64,000 nt of DNA from Volutella citrinella. Its lineage: Eukaryota > Ascomycota > Sordariomycetes > Hypocreales > Nectriaceae. The notes beneath the pieces were generated by a model that was not told the origin of the DNA, did not search any database, and was given only the letters and a program-made list of their open reading frames with translations. A program made the position numbers and the translations under genes. Within the stretch, counting starts at the first letter, position 1; each line of letters starts with the position of its first letter. This document shows positions 1 to 11,306 of this stretch, piece after piece. The DNA lies in the NCBI GenBank assembly GCA_034401135.1, contig JAWZSP010000008.1, positions 2,914,001-2,978,000 on the forward strand. Direction: 5' to 3'.

Positions 1-1086
1 ATTTCACCATTTGAATATATTCTTCTCTCTCTGTCAGCCGTTTTCGCTCGTCCTCATCAAGCGCCTGGCCTTCGCTGTCAATATCCATTGGGCTGCCGAA
101 GCAACCAGGCATAGATGGGAGAAATGCCGGAAATGTGGCGAGCTCCCAAGGCAATGTCGACGCGCCTTCCCAGTCAATGATTGCAGTCACTTCGAACCGG
201 TCATTGATGATCATATTGCTGTGATAAAAGTCGTTGTGTACCAGCGGGAACGGCCCCGAATCATGCCGTGACAGGCGAGGAGCTAGCGCATTGATCTGCC
301 CCGGAAATTCAGTGATGCCTTTGAGGACTTCTTGAGCTGGTCCGCCTCGCATCAACTCAAGGATTCGTTGCTCTTGGTGCGGAAAGTTCGCATGTGCTGC
401 CCAGGCCTTGAAGAACTCAGTGGCAGAGGTAAAAGGTCCTCCAAGCTGAGGAAATGGACCGACATCAAAGCTGCCATCTCCCGTCTTGACGATAGTCCCT
501 ATCTTTTTGAAGCGGAGCGAGCACAGATTGAACTGCCACAAAAATCAGGGTTGTAACCATAGCTTGTACGGGATTGTGTGCTAACATGATGCTTGGCAAC
601 CGACCGATGGAGGGCATCACGGTGAATGGCAGGGACGCGGCCTCGATGGACTTCAAAGCCGACAGCCGCGTCCATGCCTGTATTTCCTGGAATGAAGTCC
701 ATCAGAAAGAATGGACTCCCGATTGGGTTTTTATCATCGATCTCGTAGGCGAATAGGCGAGGGATGGGAACATCTGAACGCTGTTCGATGAGATGCATTG
801 TGTCGACCTCTCGGCGCAACCTGGCGGAGTAAGCGGGAGTATTCTGTAAGTTGACTCCAGCTATCCATTTAGATCCATCAGAGAACTCCAAAAGTCGTAC
901 AAGGTTGTGCAGCCCGTTTGTGAACTTGTCCAGCGGTCGGCAGTGCAGGCCGTTGTTCAGGCTCGATGCCAAGTCGCACAGCTTACGCCAGTCTGTTTTC
1001 TGCAAGGCGGCTTGTACGAGGCCAGATTTGTCAAATTCGGTGATTTGCCAATTGAGAAAGTCTATCGGTGACCCTGACCCGGCCAT
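1..1086 (-). CDS. Aminoglycoside phosphotransferase-like kinase (3' end beyond window)
   Basis: This is a fungal member of the APH/choline-kinase-like phosphotransferase family; the substrate cannot be told from sequence. The ATG at 1086 opens a short N-terminus, MAGSGSPIDF. The N-lobe holds KWIAGVNLQ and REVDTMHLIEQ, then the hinge-like FFLMDFIPGNT. A 53-bp intron at 533-585 (phase 0, GTTAGC...GGCAG) joins VAKHH to FNLCSLRFKKIGTIV. The C-lobe shows the Brenner motif HNDFYHSN (H, D and N present) and the metal-binding DWEGAST. About 344 residues are visible and the frame is open at the left edge. Reading through the intron gives a premature stop, so the splice is needed. Family assignment is firm; cellular role is unknown. 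An upstream in-frame extension to about 1149 lacks a needed ATG. Confidence 0.85.
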
Positions 1087-1652
1087 GGTCGCTGCGTCAA
1101 GGCACAATCGCGAGTCAATGAGGAGGGACGAAGAGCCGTAGTCCAACAATCACGAGATGGAAACACAGTGCTTTGTGCAACGAGGGGAGAGTGCTGTGGT
1201 GTGTCGGGCGGTGTGCGGAATAAGTATTTGCCCGGGTTTTCAGAGTACCTGATTGTCTCAACCAAGATTACTGTCATAGGCTGAACTTGTGGCTCAGCTG
1301 ACTTTGATCGCCTCCATGTTGAATAATCTGCACAATTATTATTGTGCTGTTTCCCAACGTGCAAGGCGATATGCAGGCACCATTTTCGTTCATGCACAAT
1401 GTAGATTCATGGTCAAGCTTGACTACTATGTGTAATCAGCAACATCAATTGAATGCGATCCTGATTGTCTTTGATAAGGAAGATCTTCCACTGGTAGTTA
1501 CTGTTACCACACAGCATCCCAAACGACAGTTCAATCACACTCAAAAAACGACGTATCGAGGGCACAATAGTCTTTTTTAAATCGCCAAATTTACCATTTT
1601 AGAGATATATTGGTAGTTTCGACGTGGGAAAGTCTACCAGCTTGGAATGTAG
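1087..1652. other. Intergenic, no supported gene
   Basis: About 570 bases separate the phosphotransferase start from the aldehyde dehydrogenase stop; both genes lie on the minus strand. The phosphotransferase promoter must lie here. Short ORFs on both strands look random. No repeat or RNA gene was seen. Confidence 0.5.
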
Positions 1653-3210
1653 TTAGATGTGTGACACTGTGAGAGTACCAGTGTTCGAAATCAGGTACTC
1701 ATTCACAGCGACGTCCTTGCCACTCTCTTTACCGTAACCCGACTCTTTGATGCCTCCAAAAGGGCTCTCTGCCGCTCCACTGTTGCCGGTGTTCTATGCC
1801 CACTGTTAATAGCCAAACTTGAAATGGGGAAGGTTATGGTAAACGAGACTCACCAGTCCAACCATGCCAGTCTCGATCCTCTCAAAGAGTCTCCAAAGGA
1901 GATTAACGTCTTTGGTGAACACGTAACTGGCAAGACCCATGCTCGTTGCATTGGACAGGGCAACAGCTTCCTCTTCAGTCTCAAACTTGAACAATCCGCA
2001 TACCGGACCAAATGTTTCTTCGTTGCTCAGCTTCATGGAGCTATCCATACCAGTCAATATGGTTACTGCAAAGAAATAACCCTTCCCATTGACAGTATGG
2101 CGATTTCCATTTCCTTGGATAATCTTTGCTCCTTTTCCCACTGCGTCTTGGACCTGCTCTTCAGCTTTGTCGAGTCCATTCGGAGTCGTGATGGCACCCA
2201 AGGTTGTGTCAGGCATGGCTCCATGACCAACAACTAACTCGCTCGTGCGCTGAGCAAATTTAGCGGCCACTTTATCGTAAACACCTGCCTGTATGTAGAC
2301 TCGATTGGCAGAAATACAAGCCTGGCCAGCATTCCTCCATATCAGGGTCATAAGCTGGTCGATGGCCTGATCCAAATCCGCATCATCAAAGACGATGAAC
2401 GGACAATTTCCACCAAGCTCGAGTGTGCATTTCTTCAGGCCTTTGGCACATAGACCAGCAACAATCTTGCCGATCCGCGTGCTACCGGTAAATGTTACCT
2501 TCTTGACGAGGGGATGAGTGATCATGGTCTCTGAGAGAGTGGGCGTGTTTTCGAGAGATGTAGTCAAAACATTAAAGACACCAGGGCTGAAACCAGCCCT
2601 TATCGCCAAGCCGGCCAGGGCAAGGCATGTCAAGGGAGTCTCGGGGGAAGGCTTCGCCACCATAGTGCAGCCAGCGGCGAGGGCGGCACTAAGCTTCCGC
2701 AGGATCATGGCAATCGGGAAATTCCAAGGTACAAGGGTCACAGAAACGCCAAGCGGCTGTTTGATAACCAAAACCCCGCCTCTGAGGTGTAGCGGAGAGA
2801 CTAGTGGTGCCTTGGATGCGCTCAGCCTCTCCTGCAAACCACCACGTAAAGCCGAGCGAGTAGTCGATCTCGCCATAAGCCTCGGATAGTGGTTTTCTCG
2901 ATTCACAAGTAAGAATCTTGGCAAGATCATCTCGAGCTGCGGTGATTTCTCGGTGCCAACTGAGGAGAAGTTGGGCTCGCGTTCGCGGAAGCAGTGCGCT
3001 GTATTCTAGAAATGCGGCATGGGACGACTTGATTGCAGCATCGACATCCTCGGGACCGTTGTCAGGGCAGTGGGCCAATACATCGCCAGTCCCGGGGTCG
3101 ATGATTTCAAACACCTTTCCAGACGTTGACGACGTCCATTTGCCGTGGATGAGGGAGTCTTGGTGGAAAAGAGACTCATCCTTGAGCTGGAATGGAAGCT
3201 GTTGATCCAT
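1653..3210 (-). pseudogene. NAD(P)-aldehyde dehydrogenase, succinate-semialdehyde type, frameshifted
   Basis: This is an aldehyde dehydrogenase most like succinate-semialdehyde dehydrogenases, which oxidise an aldehyde to an acid with NAD(P). The ATG at 3210 starts MDQQLPFQLKDESLF. The N-terminal part runs to AGEAERIQGTTS. At 2774-2777 a GGGG run (minus strand) shifts the frame by one base: before it the protein reads SATPQRR, after it LVIKQPLGVS in another frame, with no room for an intron. Downstream the fold is intact: PWNFP, GSTRIGK, the catalytic Glu in LELGG, the catalytic Cys in GQACISANR, and EETFGPV. An intron at 1794-1853 gives the C-terminus PFGGIKESGYGKESG, ending at 1653. All other residues look functional, so either the gene was lost recently or the base is a sequencing error. 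Without the extra base the protein would be about 498 aa, the family's usual size. Confidence 0.8.
1794..1853 (-). other. Intron of the aldehyde dehydrogenase
   Basis: This 60-bp GT-AG intron starts GTGAGT, has a CTATTAAC branch-like site and ends CATAG. An earlier AG (TTAACAG) would put a stop in frame, so the later AG is chosen; the resulting join reads GLNTGNSGAAESPFGG. Confidence 0.75.
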
Positions 3211-3568
3211 CCTTGCTAGCGTGTACAGGGTCGTGGTGAGGTGGGAATGGCGCTGTCGGCTGTAACTGTGCGATGATAAGTTGGAAGGCACCCTTTAAAA
3301 GATGCCTTACCAAAATTATTTATCATTTTCTCGGTATTGGATACTTCCAAGTGCGTGATTACTCCCGTTCCATAGGAACCATTCAGTCATGCAGTGACAC
3401 CAACGTGGTGCAAAACTACCTAAAGCGGTAGCGAGGTGTGTTGCTTGTCATTCGTCAACTTAAATTCGGTCTAACAGGGCCGCATCCACCTCATGAGCGC
3501 GTGCCGAGGTACTCATCTCAATTCCAGTCATGACAAGGATGTATCAATGTTGGGTAACCAAGAAATAA
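3211..3568. other. Gap between divergent aldehyde dehydrogenases, AT-rich
   Basis: About 360 bases hold the promoter of the minus-strand aldehyde dehydrogenase. The missing 5' half of the plus-strand paralogue should lie at its right end but is absent: no dehydrogenase N-terminal motif is readable in any frame. A bit of degraded homology (TAACCAAG) may remain near 3555-3562. Confidence 0.5.
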
Positions 3569-4225
3569 ATATGCACTTCAACATCCCGTATTTATGTCGA
3601 GGAAGGGATTTACGACAAGTTCCTGGCACGGTTCGCAGAATTCACCAAGGGAAATGATAATATCGGCGATAACTTCAAAGAGGACACCTTTTATGGTGCA
3701 CAGATCTCCGAAGCTCAATTTGATAAGATTCTTTCATATATTGAGGCGGGTAAAGAAGCTGGAGCACGGCTTCTTTATGGAGGCGCCCGATCTGGATCCA
3801 AGGGCTACTTCATCCAGCCCACAGTATTCGCAGATGTAAGTCACATAATTAGCCCAGTACTTGACCTGAACTCGCTGTACTGACTGTGTCAACAGACAAC
3901 GGAAGACATGAAGATCGTTCGAGAGGAGATTTTCGGACCGGTAGTCTGCATTTCAAAGTTCAAGACTGTCGATGAAGTTGTGCACAAGTGCAATGATACG
4001 TCCTATGGACTTGCCGCGGCACTCTTTTCTACCAATATCACAAAGGCCCATGTTGTAGCCCGTCGGCTGCAGGCTGGCATGGTTTGGATCAACTCATCCC
4101 AAGACAGCCATTTCGGCATCCCTTTTGGAGGATATAAGTCGTCTGGTATTGGTCGCGAGCTGGGCAAGTATGCACTGGATGCATATACTCAAGTCAAGGC
4201 CGTTCACGTAAATCTGGGAGAGTAG
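3569..4225 (+). pseudogene. 5'-truncated aldehyde dehydrogenase (C-terminal part only)
   Basis: Only the catalytic-cysteine region and C-terminal part of an aldehyde dehydrogenase remain. The readable frame begins ICTSTSRIYVEEGIYDKF, where the TGC at 3572-3574 matches the family's catalytic cysteine, directly after an in-frame TAA at 3566-3568. It continues through YGAQISEAQFDKIL and GYFIQPTVF. A clean 60-bp intron follows at 3836-3895 (GTAAGT...CAACAG, phase 0), then KIVREEIFGPVV, PFGGYKSSGIGRELG and a normal stop. About 195 codons survive of the roughly 495 usual; the whole NAD-binding region is gone. No ATG gives a plausible N-terminus. It resembles cytosolic or mitochondrial ALDH (ALD-type) rather than its semialdehyde-type neighbour, so it is probably a broken second gene, not a local duplicate. 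Confidence 0.8.
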
Positions 4226-4466
4226 AAATCTTTCTGGGAGCGTCACACAGAACACAGTTTCACCATCATGTCCCTTCGGAAAGGGAAAGTTTTGGGTATA
4301 TTCTAAATAGATTGGCTCAGGGCCTACTCTCTCCTTCTTCGCTGCTAGTGCATTGCCCAGCGCTTCGTTGCGCGAAGCGGAAATCTGTCACCCTTCGCCA
4401 CCAATCATTACTCTCTTTCATGTCGCCATGCCCGCGAACCGGAGGCTCTCCCCGAGGCTGCTACTC
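4226..4466. other. Short gap between convergent genes
   Basis: Both flanking genes end here, so this holds their 3' regions and presumably both polyadenylation signals. Nothing else was recognised. Confidence 0.4.
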
Positions 4467-6427
4467 CTAGTTCGTCTTTTCGTTGTTGTTGCTGTCGCTT
4501 CCGCTCTCCATGACCGCGTTTTCACGGTGCTCAGCCTCCTCCAGGTACTCAGCCTTGAGCACACCCTTGGCGTCGTAGCGGTAGGGCTCCTTGATGGAGA
4601 TGGGGACCACGTCGAAGATGTTGCTGCTCTTCTTGAAGATGGTGTCCATCTCCTCGAGCGAGCGCAGACGGGTCTCGGGGAAGAAGAAGTAGACGCAAGG
4701 GAACATAAAGGCGTTGCTAGTGCGTATTAGCGGGAGTCAGGCCAGGACAATCAAGTGCCGAGTACTTACATGACTGCGAAGATGATGTAGGTCTTGTACT
4801 TGATGTTTTCGAACGCGACGGGAGTAATCATTACCACCTATGAAGCATGAGTAAATGGCTCCAGAATTATCGGCCAATTTGCAGACTCACCATGAAGTTG
4901 AAGATCCAGTTGCCGCTGGTGGACAGAGCGTTGGTCGGGGCTCGGATACGCAGGGGCACAATCTCAGCTGGGTACAGCCAGGTCATGCCGAGCCAACCAA
5001 TGGCGAAGAAGGTGTTGAAGACGAAGAGGAAAATGGCTTGCCCAATACCAGCCTTTTTGTCGCCGAGGAACTCGATCCTGTAGTTGGTGCCTGCGAGGAT
5101 GGCCATTGAGATGGACATACCAGCGGCCTGCGACTGTTAGAAAATCACGTGTTGTGAAATTACCAGCGAACAGGCACTTACACCAAAGAGCATGAGAGGA
5201 CGTCGACCGACCTTCTCAATGATGAAGATTGGGATGAATGAGGCCATGAAGTACTCGGTGCCGTTGCAGGCAGCCAGCAGCTTTGGTAGGTTGTTGCCCT
5301 CGAGTCCAATCTGAGCGTACAGCATGGGAGCCTGCGACTGTTAGTGAAGAACAATAAACACACCCGATTTCAAGACTCACATAGTATGTGATGAGATTGA
5401 TGCCAGAAATTTGCTGGAACATCTGGTTGACATAGGCGAGGACGACACGGTGGAACTCTCGATACTGGGTCATGTCAAAGAGGCTGCGGTACGAGCCGTG
5501 TGACATTTCGGCGAGCGTCTCCTTGATCTCATGGAACTCCTTCTGGATGTAGGGGTCGGTGCGCGGCTTCTCATTGAGCGCCTCGAGGACCTCCAGTGCT
5601 TCGTCGTCGCGGCCCGCCATGGCCAGCCATCGGGGCGACTCGGGCAGGTTGCTAATGGAGGTGAAGATGACGACGGCGAAGAGGATCTGGAAGGCCAGAG
5701 GGAATCGCCAAGCGACTTCCTGGTCGCCGATCCACGCGAAGCCTGCAGCGGGGGGTTAGCAAATCGGTCAGCGGTCACGAGCAACGCCGTTATGCCAGGA
5801 CTTGGGCCTTGGCCTCACCATAGTTGATCCAGTAGCTGAGGCAGATCCCACCAGTAATGAGCGAGCCTTCAATCATGACCAGCTTACCGCGGTCGTGCGA
5901 CTTTGCTGACTCGGACTGCCAGGTTGGGACGGTGCTGGTGTTGATGCCATTGCCGATGCCGGTGATGATGCGGCCAATGATGAACTGCTCGAGGTGGTAG
6001 GACGAAGACATGAGGATTGCGCCGCAGGTCATGATGGTGCAGCCCGTCATAATGGTGCGGCGACGGCCGAGAGGGTTGCCGATGAAGATGCAGATGATGG
6101 AGCCGAGGAAACATCCCAGGTTGTATGCGGCGACGGCGATGCCCTGGTTGGTGGCGCGCTGCGATCGCGCGGCCGCATCGAACTCGATTGCCGGGTCATT
6201 GGGGTTGATGCTGGGGAAGTACTTGACAAAGGATGGCAGATCGAGCAGACCGCCAGTGACTCCTTGGTCGTAGCCGAAGAGACTGAAGCAAGGTTGCAGT
6301 CAGCGGGTGTTAATGCTGACAAGACGAGGACGATGATGACTTACAGAAAGTCCAAGCTGCCCAGCGAACTGATGGCAAGGTTGAGCTGGCGGCCACGGAA
6401 GCCCCAGTACTTTGGAATGCCAAACAT
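4467..6427 (-). CDS. MFS sugar transporter (12-TM, seven exons)
   Basis: This is a complete fungal sugar porter of the major facilitator superfamily at the plasma membrane. ATG at 6427 gives MFGIPKYWGFRGRQLN. Introns at 6283-6344, 5743-5818, 5332-5380, 5128-5181, 4838-4890 and 4717-4769 (49-76 bp, all GT-AG) yield 537 aa, the normal size. Family motifs appear in order: FGYDQGVTGGLL at the end of TM1, GNPLGRRRT between TM2 and TM3, PESPRWLAMAGR before the central loop, QQISGINLITYY in TM7, EKVGRRP, and PETRLRSLEEMD after TM12. The hydrophilic C-tail ends in an Asn/Ser/Glu-rich stretch. The QQISGIN and PETRLRSLEEMD versions suit hexose, polyol or lactose-permease-like porters; the substrate cannot be fixed. 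It is convergent with the truncated dehydrogenase, and its 5' side faces a very long gene-free region. Confidence 0.92.
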
Positions 6428-9400
6428 TATTGCGATAGTACAGAAGCGCAATCGGTGTCGCAGCGAAGGCTTGCCTGCAGATCCAGGACCGAGCGTGTGT
6501 TATGTATCTGGGTGTTTGTTTTTTTCGCCCACCGCTCTCCATCCTGTGAACGCGCCGGATGACCAAATGAGGCAACCCGGGCGCGAACCCCGAGACAACG
6601 GTAACACGATACGTACCATGCTGCGATGCGGATGCCCGCTGTTGGTTTCATTACATTGGCAGAGGAAGGATGCCCTGGGGCGGTGGAGAAGGCTAGTACG
6701 GTAGGAGAAGTGTGTGACAAGGCGACGACCCAGCACGCACATCCAATTATTAATTGGGGAATAAAAGGGCCGGGGGTTGGGGGCTTGGCTGACGTAGGAC
6801 AATGGAGCGGTCGGAGGATGAAGGGTGTCCCCGATGGATAGACACGGGCATCGTGTTGGTCCCAGCATACAGTGTTACATTAATTACCATCTATCGCCCC
6901 CCGAGCTCGTGGAGAAGGGACCCGTAGTTCGCGAGAGAGGAGGCACAGCGGCTGGCTGGGAATACCACGGCGGTACTTCGCATACGGACAGATGGCAGTG
7001 CAGTACGGTGCAGGTTTTGCAAGGATCGGCAGAAGACTAACTGCATCCCGGCCCAATGTCAGGGTTTGGGATTTCCAGAAAGCTATCTGAGCGGCGGTTG
7101 GGCGAAGTGATGTCTCCACGCTGCAACCAGGCACGAATCAAAGCTTCTTCCTTTCATTTAAATATTCCCAGTTCACGCCGGAACCCCTCTGTGGGGTCAT
7201 GACCGGTTTTGGGGACGGCCGAGGAAGAGGAAGCCGTGGTAGCCCATCAAGATGATGACGTGCAAGCATCGACGACAGGCATGAGATGGACCGTGGTGCG
7301 TGTGTGTGGGGTTAATGCGGGGATGTCCCCTCCTCCTCCTCCACCTTCTCGTGGGCATCACACAACTGGGCCCCCGCATGGGGCGGCATTGCGAAAAAGA
7401 TTTGCTTCAGAGGATGGATAAAAGCCACCTGCCCTCCACAATTTCTCCACCTCCGGCCGGGATTAAAATATGACAATGCTATAGCTCACGGTGTTGCAAG
7501 GCAAAACACGCCAGGCCAAGCAACCCATGACGCCGTCTCCAAATTCCCAGAGAGGGGATCAGCATGCTTGGCGTCTCTGCGGCTCCGGTGGCTGCCGTTA
7601 GCGGCGGGAAGTTCTCCGTCGAAGGAGGACGGGCACGAGGCTGCGGGCAGGAGTTGGAGTCTTGTTAGATGGACAACATGCCCCTAGAGCCGAAGCCATG
7701 GCAAACGGGAAGCGAATCTAGCAGACCATCCTGCAAAACCATGGCACGGGAAGCAACAGATTTTGCTGTTTCGAGAAGTCCCGAAGCCGGAGCCGCCCAG
7801 ACTCTACCACAGACGTTGTGAGATGCCAGATGCAGGCATCCCGTCACGAGGTTTCGCAAGGTCCCCATGGCCGCACCGTACAAGGCCGCACTGGATGTGA
7901 CGTCGTGAGACAGGCCTCCCGCTTGGCAGCTAGCCGATACCTGGTCGCCCACCGGACGCTGGCCGAGAACCAGGTTCCTCTCTATCCACTGTCCTTCCCC
8001 ATGGCTGGGTCCTCGCTTGGCTCCATCTCCCCATTGGCCCAAGAGTTTAACGATGATTAGGTGTGTGGGGAGCGTTGGACCGCTGTTCTCCACCGCCCCG
8101 TGGTTCTGTGGCCCTGCGCTCGTGGTTGTTCTCGTAGGTATCCCCTTGTTGGTTGCTCTTGTGTCAAAATCCCAGACGTCGGCTCGACGCTTGATTCATG
8201 ATTCTCTGGATTGTGCTCCACCTTGCACGCAAACCCCGATTTTCCGAGTTAGCAACGGCTCCGCTCCGGCCGGCGGACGCAGAATGGCCTACATTGTCTC
8301 CCGCATGGCTAAAAATCGGCCAACGGTCGCACGTTGGCTCCCAAGGTGCCACCAGACGCCTTGACGCCGTTCTCAGCCTCATCGATCTCCGGACCGACTC
8401 AAAATGGACACTCGTGATAATCACTGGTTCCATTAGGCCCGATTAATTTACGTGTGGTGCCAAAGGTCGACGATACGGTCGATTGCTCCCAACGCCTTTT
8501 CCCCACATGATTCTGTCCACCTTCGGAGCCATAGACAGCCAAACACAGCCTGCATTTGAACGCCGGACCAGACAGAAGGTGCTTATCGAAACAACTTGAC
8601 ACAGGGCGGATCTTCATTTTCTTCTCCATGCAAGATGCAGCCCCAGCCTTGCAGCAGATCGGCAGGATCGTTACAGTTGATCGGCGATACCTTCAGCGCA
8701 AGATAAATTACTACGGACCCAGATAGGTACTTCATATTCAGACTGTTCAGGCATCGCGGAGAAATTTCTTCTAGGTTCTATTCCAAGCCTAGCCAAGAGC
8801 AACGGGAGAAGACTCCACGATCTAAAGCAATGAGATCTGGCCGGACATGGAGATGCCGCCTCGGGGATGCCCTAGACGGACGGGCCAGACCCCAGCTTAC
8901 CCCGGCGCGAGGGGAAGAAACAATGAAACGAATAACAGATTGTATTGGCCAAAATACCGGCAACGATGCAATGCCATGAGTCGCTACCCTGCATCTCGGC
9001 CACTCGCAGGGACCTAGGCCCAGCTGGGAAGGCCGATTGACAGGCCCGTTCGGCATGATCGCCGGACAACCAATAGCGGCATATGCACGCGAGTAGACTT
9101 TAGGCAGCAGCTTTGGCTGTCCGCTCGAGATGGTATTCAGTTCAGCACCCAACGAGAGTAAGGAGGGATGCGAAACTAAGTGGTAGTCCACGAAGTGGAT
9201 GACAAACTGGCCAGACCAAGGAATAACCCGATGTTTACAGCGTCAATTAACAAATTTAAGCAGTTTGAAATGTCGTGTATCTCTTCTCTAGCTGGGGAGT
9301 TGTTTCTTCTCTCATCTCTAGGCCATTTCTCGCACCTTTTCCCCACGAGTCGAACGGCAGCTACTTGTTATAATGATCAAAACACCGACATAATGACTGG

Positions 9401-11306
9401 CAAGCCCCACGCAGGAACCATTCACGCGTGACTGTTTATTATTAAAGTCCTGACTTTCGATCTCTTCTTCAATATAATTCTAGATCTTCATTTACACATC
9501 TGAGGCTGGGTCTACTCGTGTTAGGGATACAGAACAGCAAGTCATCAACGTGGCACTACTTTGGTGGCTTTCGTTCGTGGTGCCCCAAGAGCATTCAGGA
9601 ACGCTATTGATGGTTTGGGATATGCACGAGAGTGGAAGTGCGAGATGGTGATCACATCGCCATCCTAGCTGCCGCCCTGATGAACAGGTGGCTTCCATAC
9701 TCTTGGGCCATAATCCAACAGCAGTCAGAGCGTTTAGCAACCCAGCACCTCTTACTTTCCAGTTTGAATAATTCGCAAACCTTTTCAAGACCCGAATACT
9801 CATCCTGAGTTAATCGTATCGATAGGCAAAGGGTGTTGTGACTCTGCCAAGACGACTCTGCGAGGAGGCGCTTCTTTAGGGTTTTTTTAGTACATGTATC
9901 AATTCGTAATTATTTTGGTTTGCAAAAGATTTTCCAACAAGCTTCCAATTTTTTAGGGACGTGGCATTAACGTTCATGTAGTCCACTACTGTATTCCACC
10001 GTTCGTGCATACTTGAAGATTGGTAACCTTTCGGGAAGCAGGCTGCAGTTTGAGAACAGCGAGAAAGCATCTTTTAAAAGTAATTAGTAGCTCGGGTGAG
10101 TACTATTTCGTCCGATTGATCTGGTTCAAGATGGAGAAAATTTGGCCACCAGACAGGGCACCAATGCTACAAAATCCATGCCCAAGGCCATTACCCAATT
10201 CCTTACTGAGCAACTCCAAATTGCCTCAATCCCGCCATATCTGTGAGGCTCCCAGGCCCTTGGGACCGGGTCGATCGGATAGGTTCGCGGCTTGTAACAG
10301 TGAGTTGGATGCCACCACGTGCACTCTGTCGGCCGCTGTTCATGTAGGTGATTAGTGTCTGGTGTCACGTCTAGCCTCGCACGTGCTCTTTGCGGCCGAC
10401 CCAGTATCCCGGTTTGAATAAATCTAGACATATCGACTGGCCCACACTATGCTTCCAGCGGGCCAGAATCCAGTTTTCTCGGCTTGAAATGGTTAATGAG
10501 GGACTTTGCAACGCTGGTCGCCGTTACACTTGGGTGGATGATCCAAATTTCGCTTAGTGACCCACCACGTCATGCCAGATACAGCGCGTTCGGAGGTAAT
10601 TCCCTGTGATATCGGAGGATTGAGTTATCACCCAGAAAGACGCGTGAGAATCCAATGCGTATGACAGCGGTGTGAAATAAGGCGTTTGTCCAGGAAAAGG
10701 GGGGGGAAACCTGAGACAAAATGCAATTATTGCATTTGGCATGGTAGAGTCAGCCCTTGCAGCTCGACGGTTAAAGGTAACTCTAACTAGTCAACTTCGC
10801 CCATTCGGAAGCCCACTGCACCATCACGTTCCTAGGTACGACCATGATAGACGCTTGCTTGACAAGTTCACACTACTAGTATGATCACGGCTCAATGCAG
10901 AGCAAAAGAACGCATGCAGCAATTCAGAAGACTTTTCTCCCTCTCTGCGTTTGACACCCAACATTCCTTCTAACACCGTTACCCTACACCTCTGTTTTGC
11001 GTGCATGCCAGACGCCGCTGTGGCCACTCAGTGGCGCCGTATCGCCAACGTGGGCCTCATGCGGGGGTGCACACCATGCCCATCGCGTGTTTGTCAACCA
11101 TTACCACCTGCCTGCTCGCCCAAAGTCTAAAATTCCACCAGTCCATCTCCTGCATCGTCCATCACGGCCCCCGCACGTCGGTGTCCGCAATCTGGTAGCA
11201 GGGGCTAGGGCAAGGTCTGCGGCCGAGATTGACTCGCCATCGGCCGCTGCACTGCATCGCGTTGCAGCGAGCAGGCGCTTGAGGCCAATTTATTAAATAC
11301 TATATC
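6428..11306. other. Long divergent intergenic region (4.9 kb), no supported gene
   Basis: It separates the divergently transcribed sugar transporter and acid phosphatase, so it contains both promoters. Overlapping ORFs on both strands in 7.6-9.2 kb have no recognisable domain and look random. One minus-strand patch at about 9640-10030 is more protein-like: a frame beginning MHERWNTVVDYMN (start near 10011), then, after a stop near 9880 and a change of frame, LTQDEYSGLEKVCELF. That could be a decayed or intron-containing small gene, but I cannot build a model. A + strand ATAAAAGG box near 6771 and CT-rich stretches are the only promoter-like signs noted. Confidence 0.45.

Noticed and set aside
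7665..9191. Overlapping ORFs of about 140 codons on the minus strand
   Set aside because: No domain or splice-consistent extension; they look like chance frames in GC-rich sequence.
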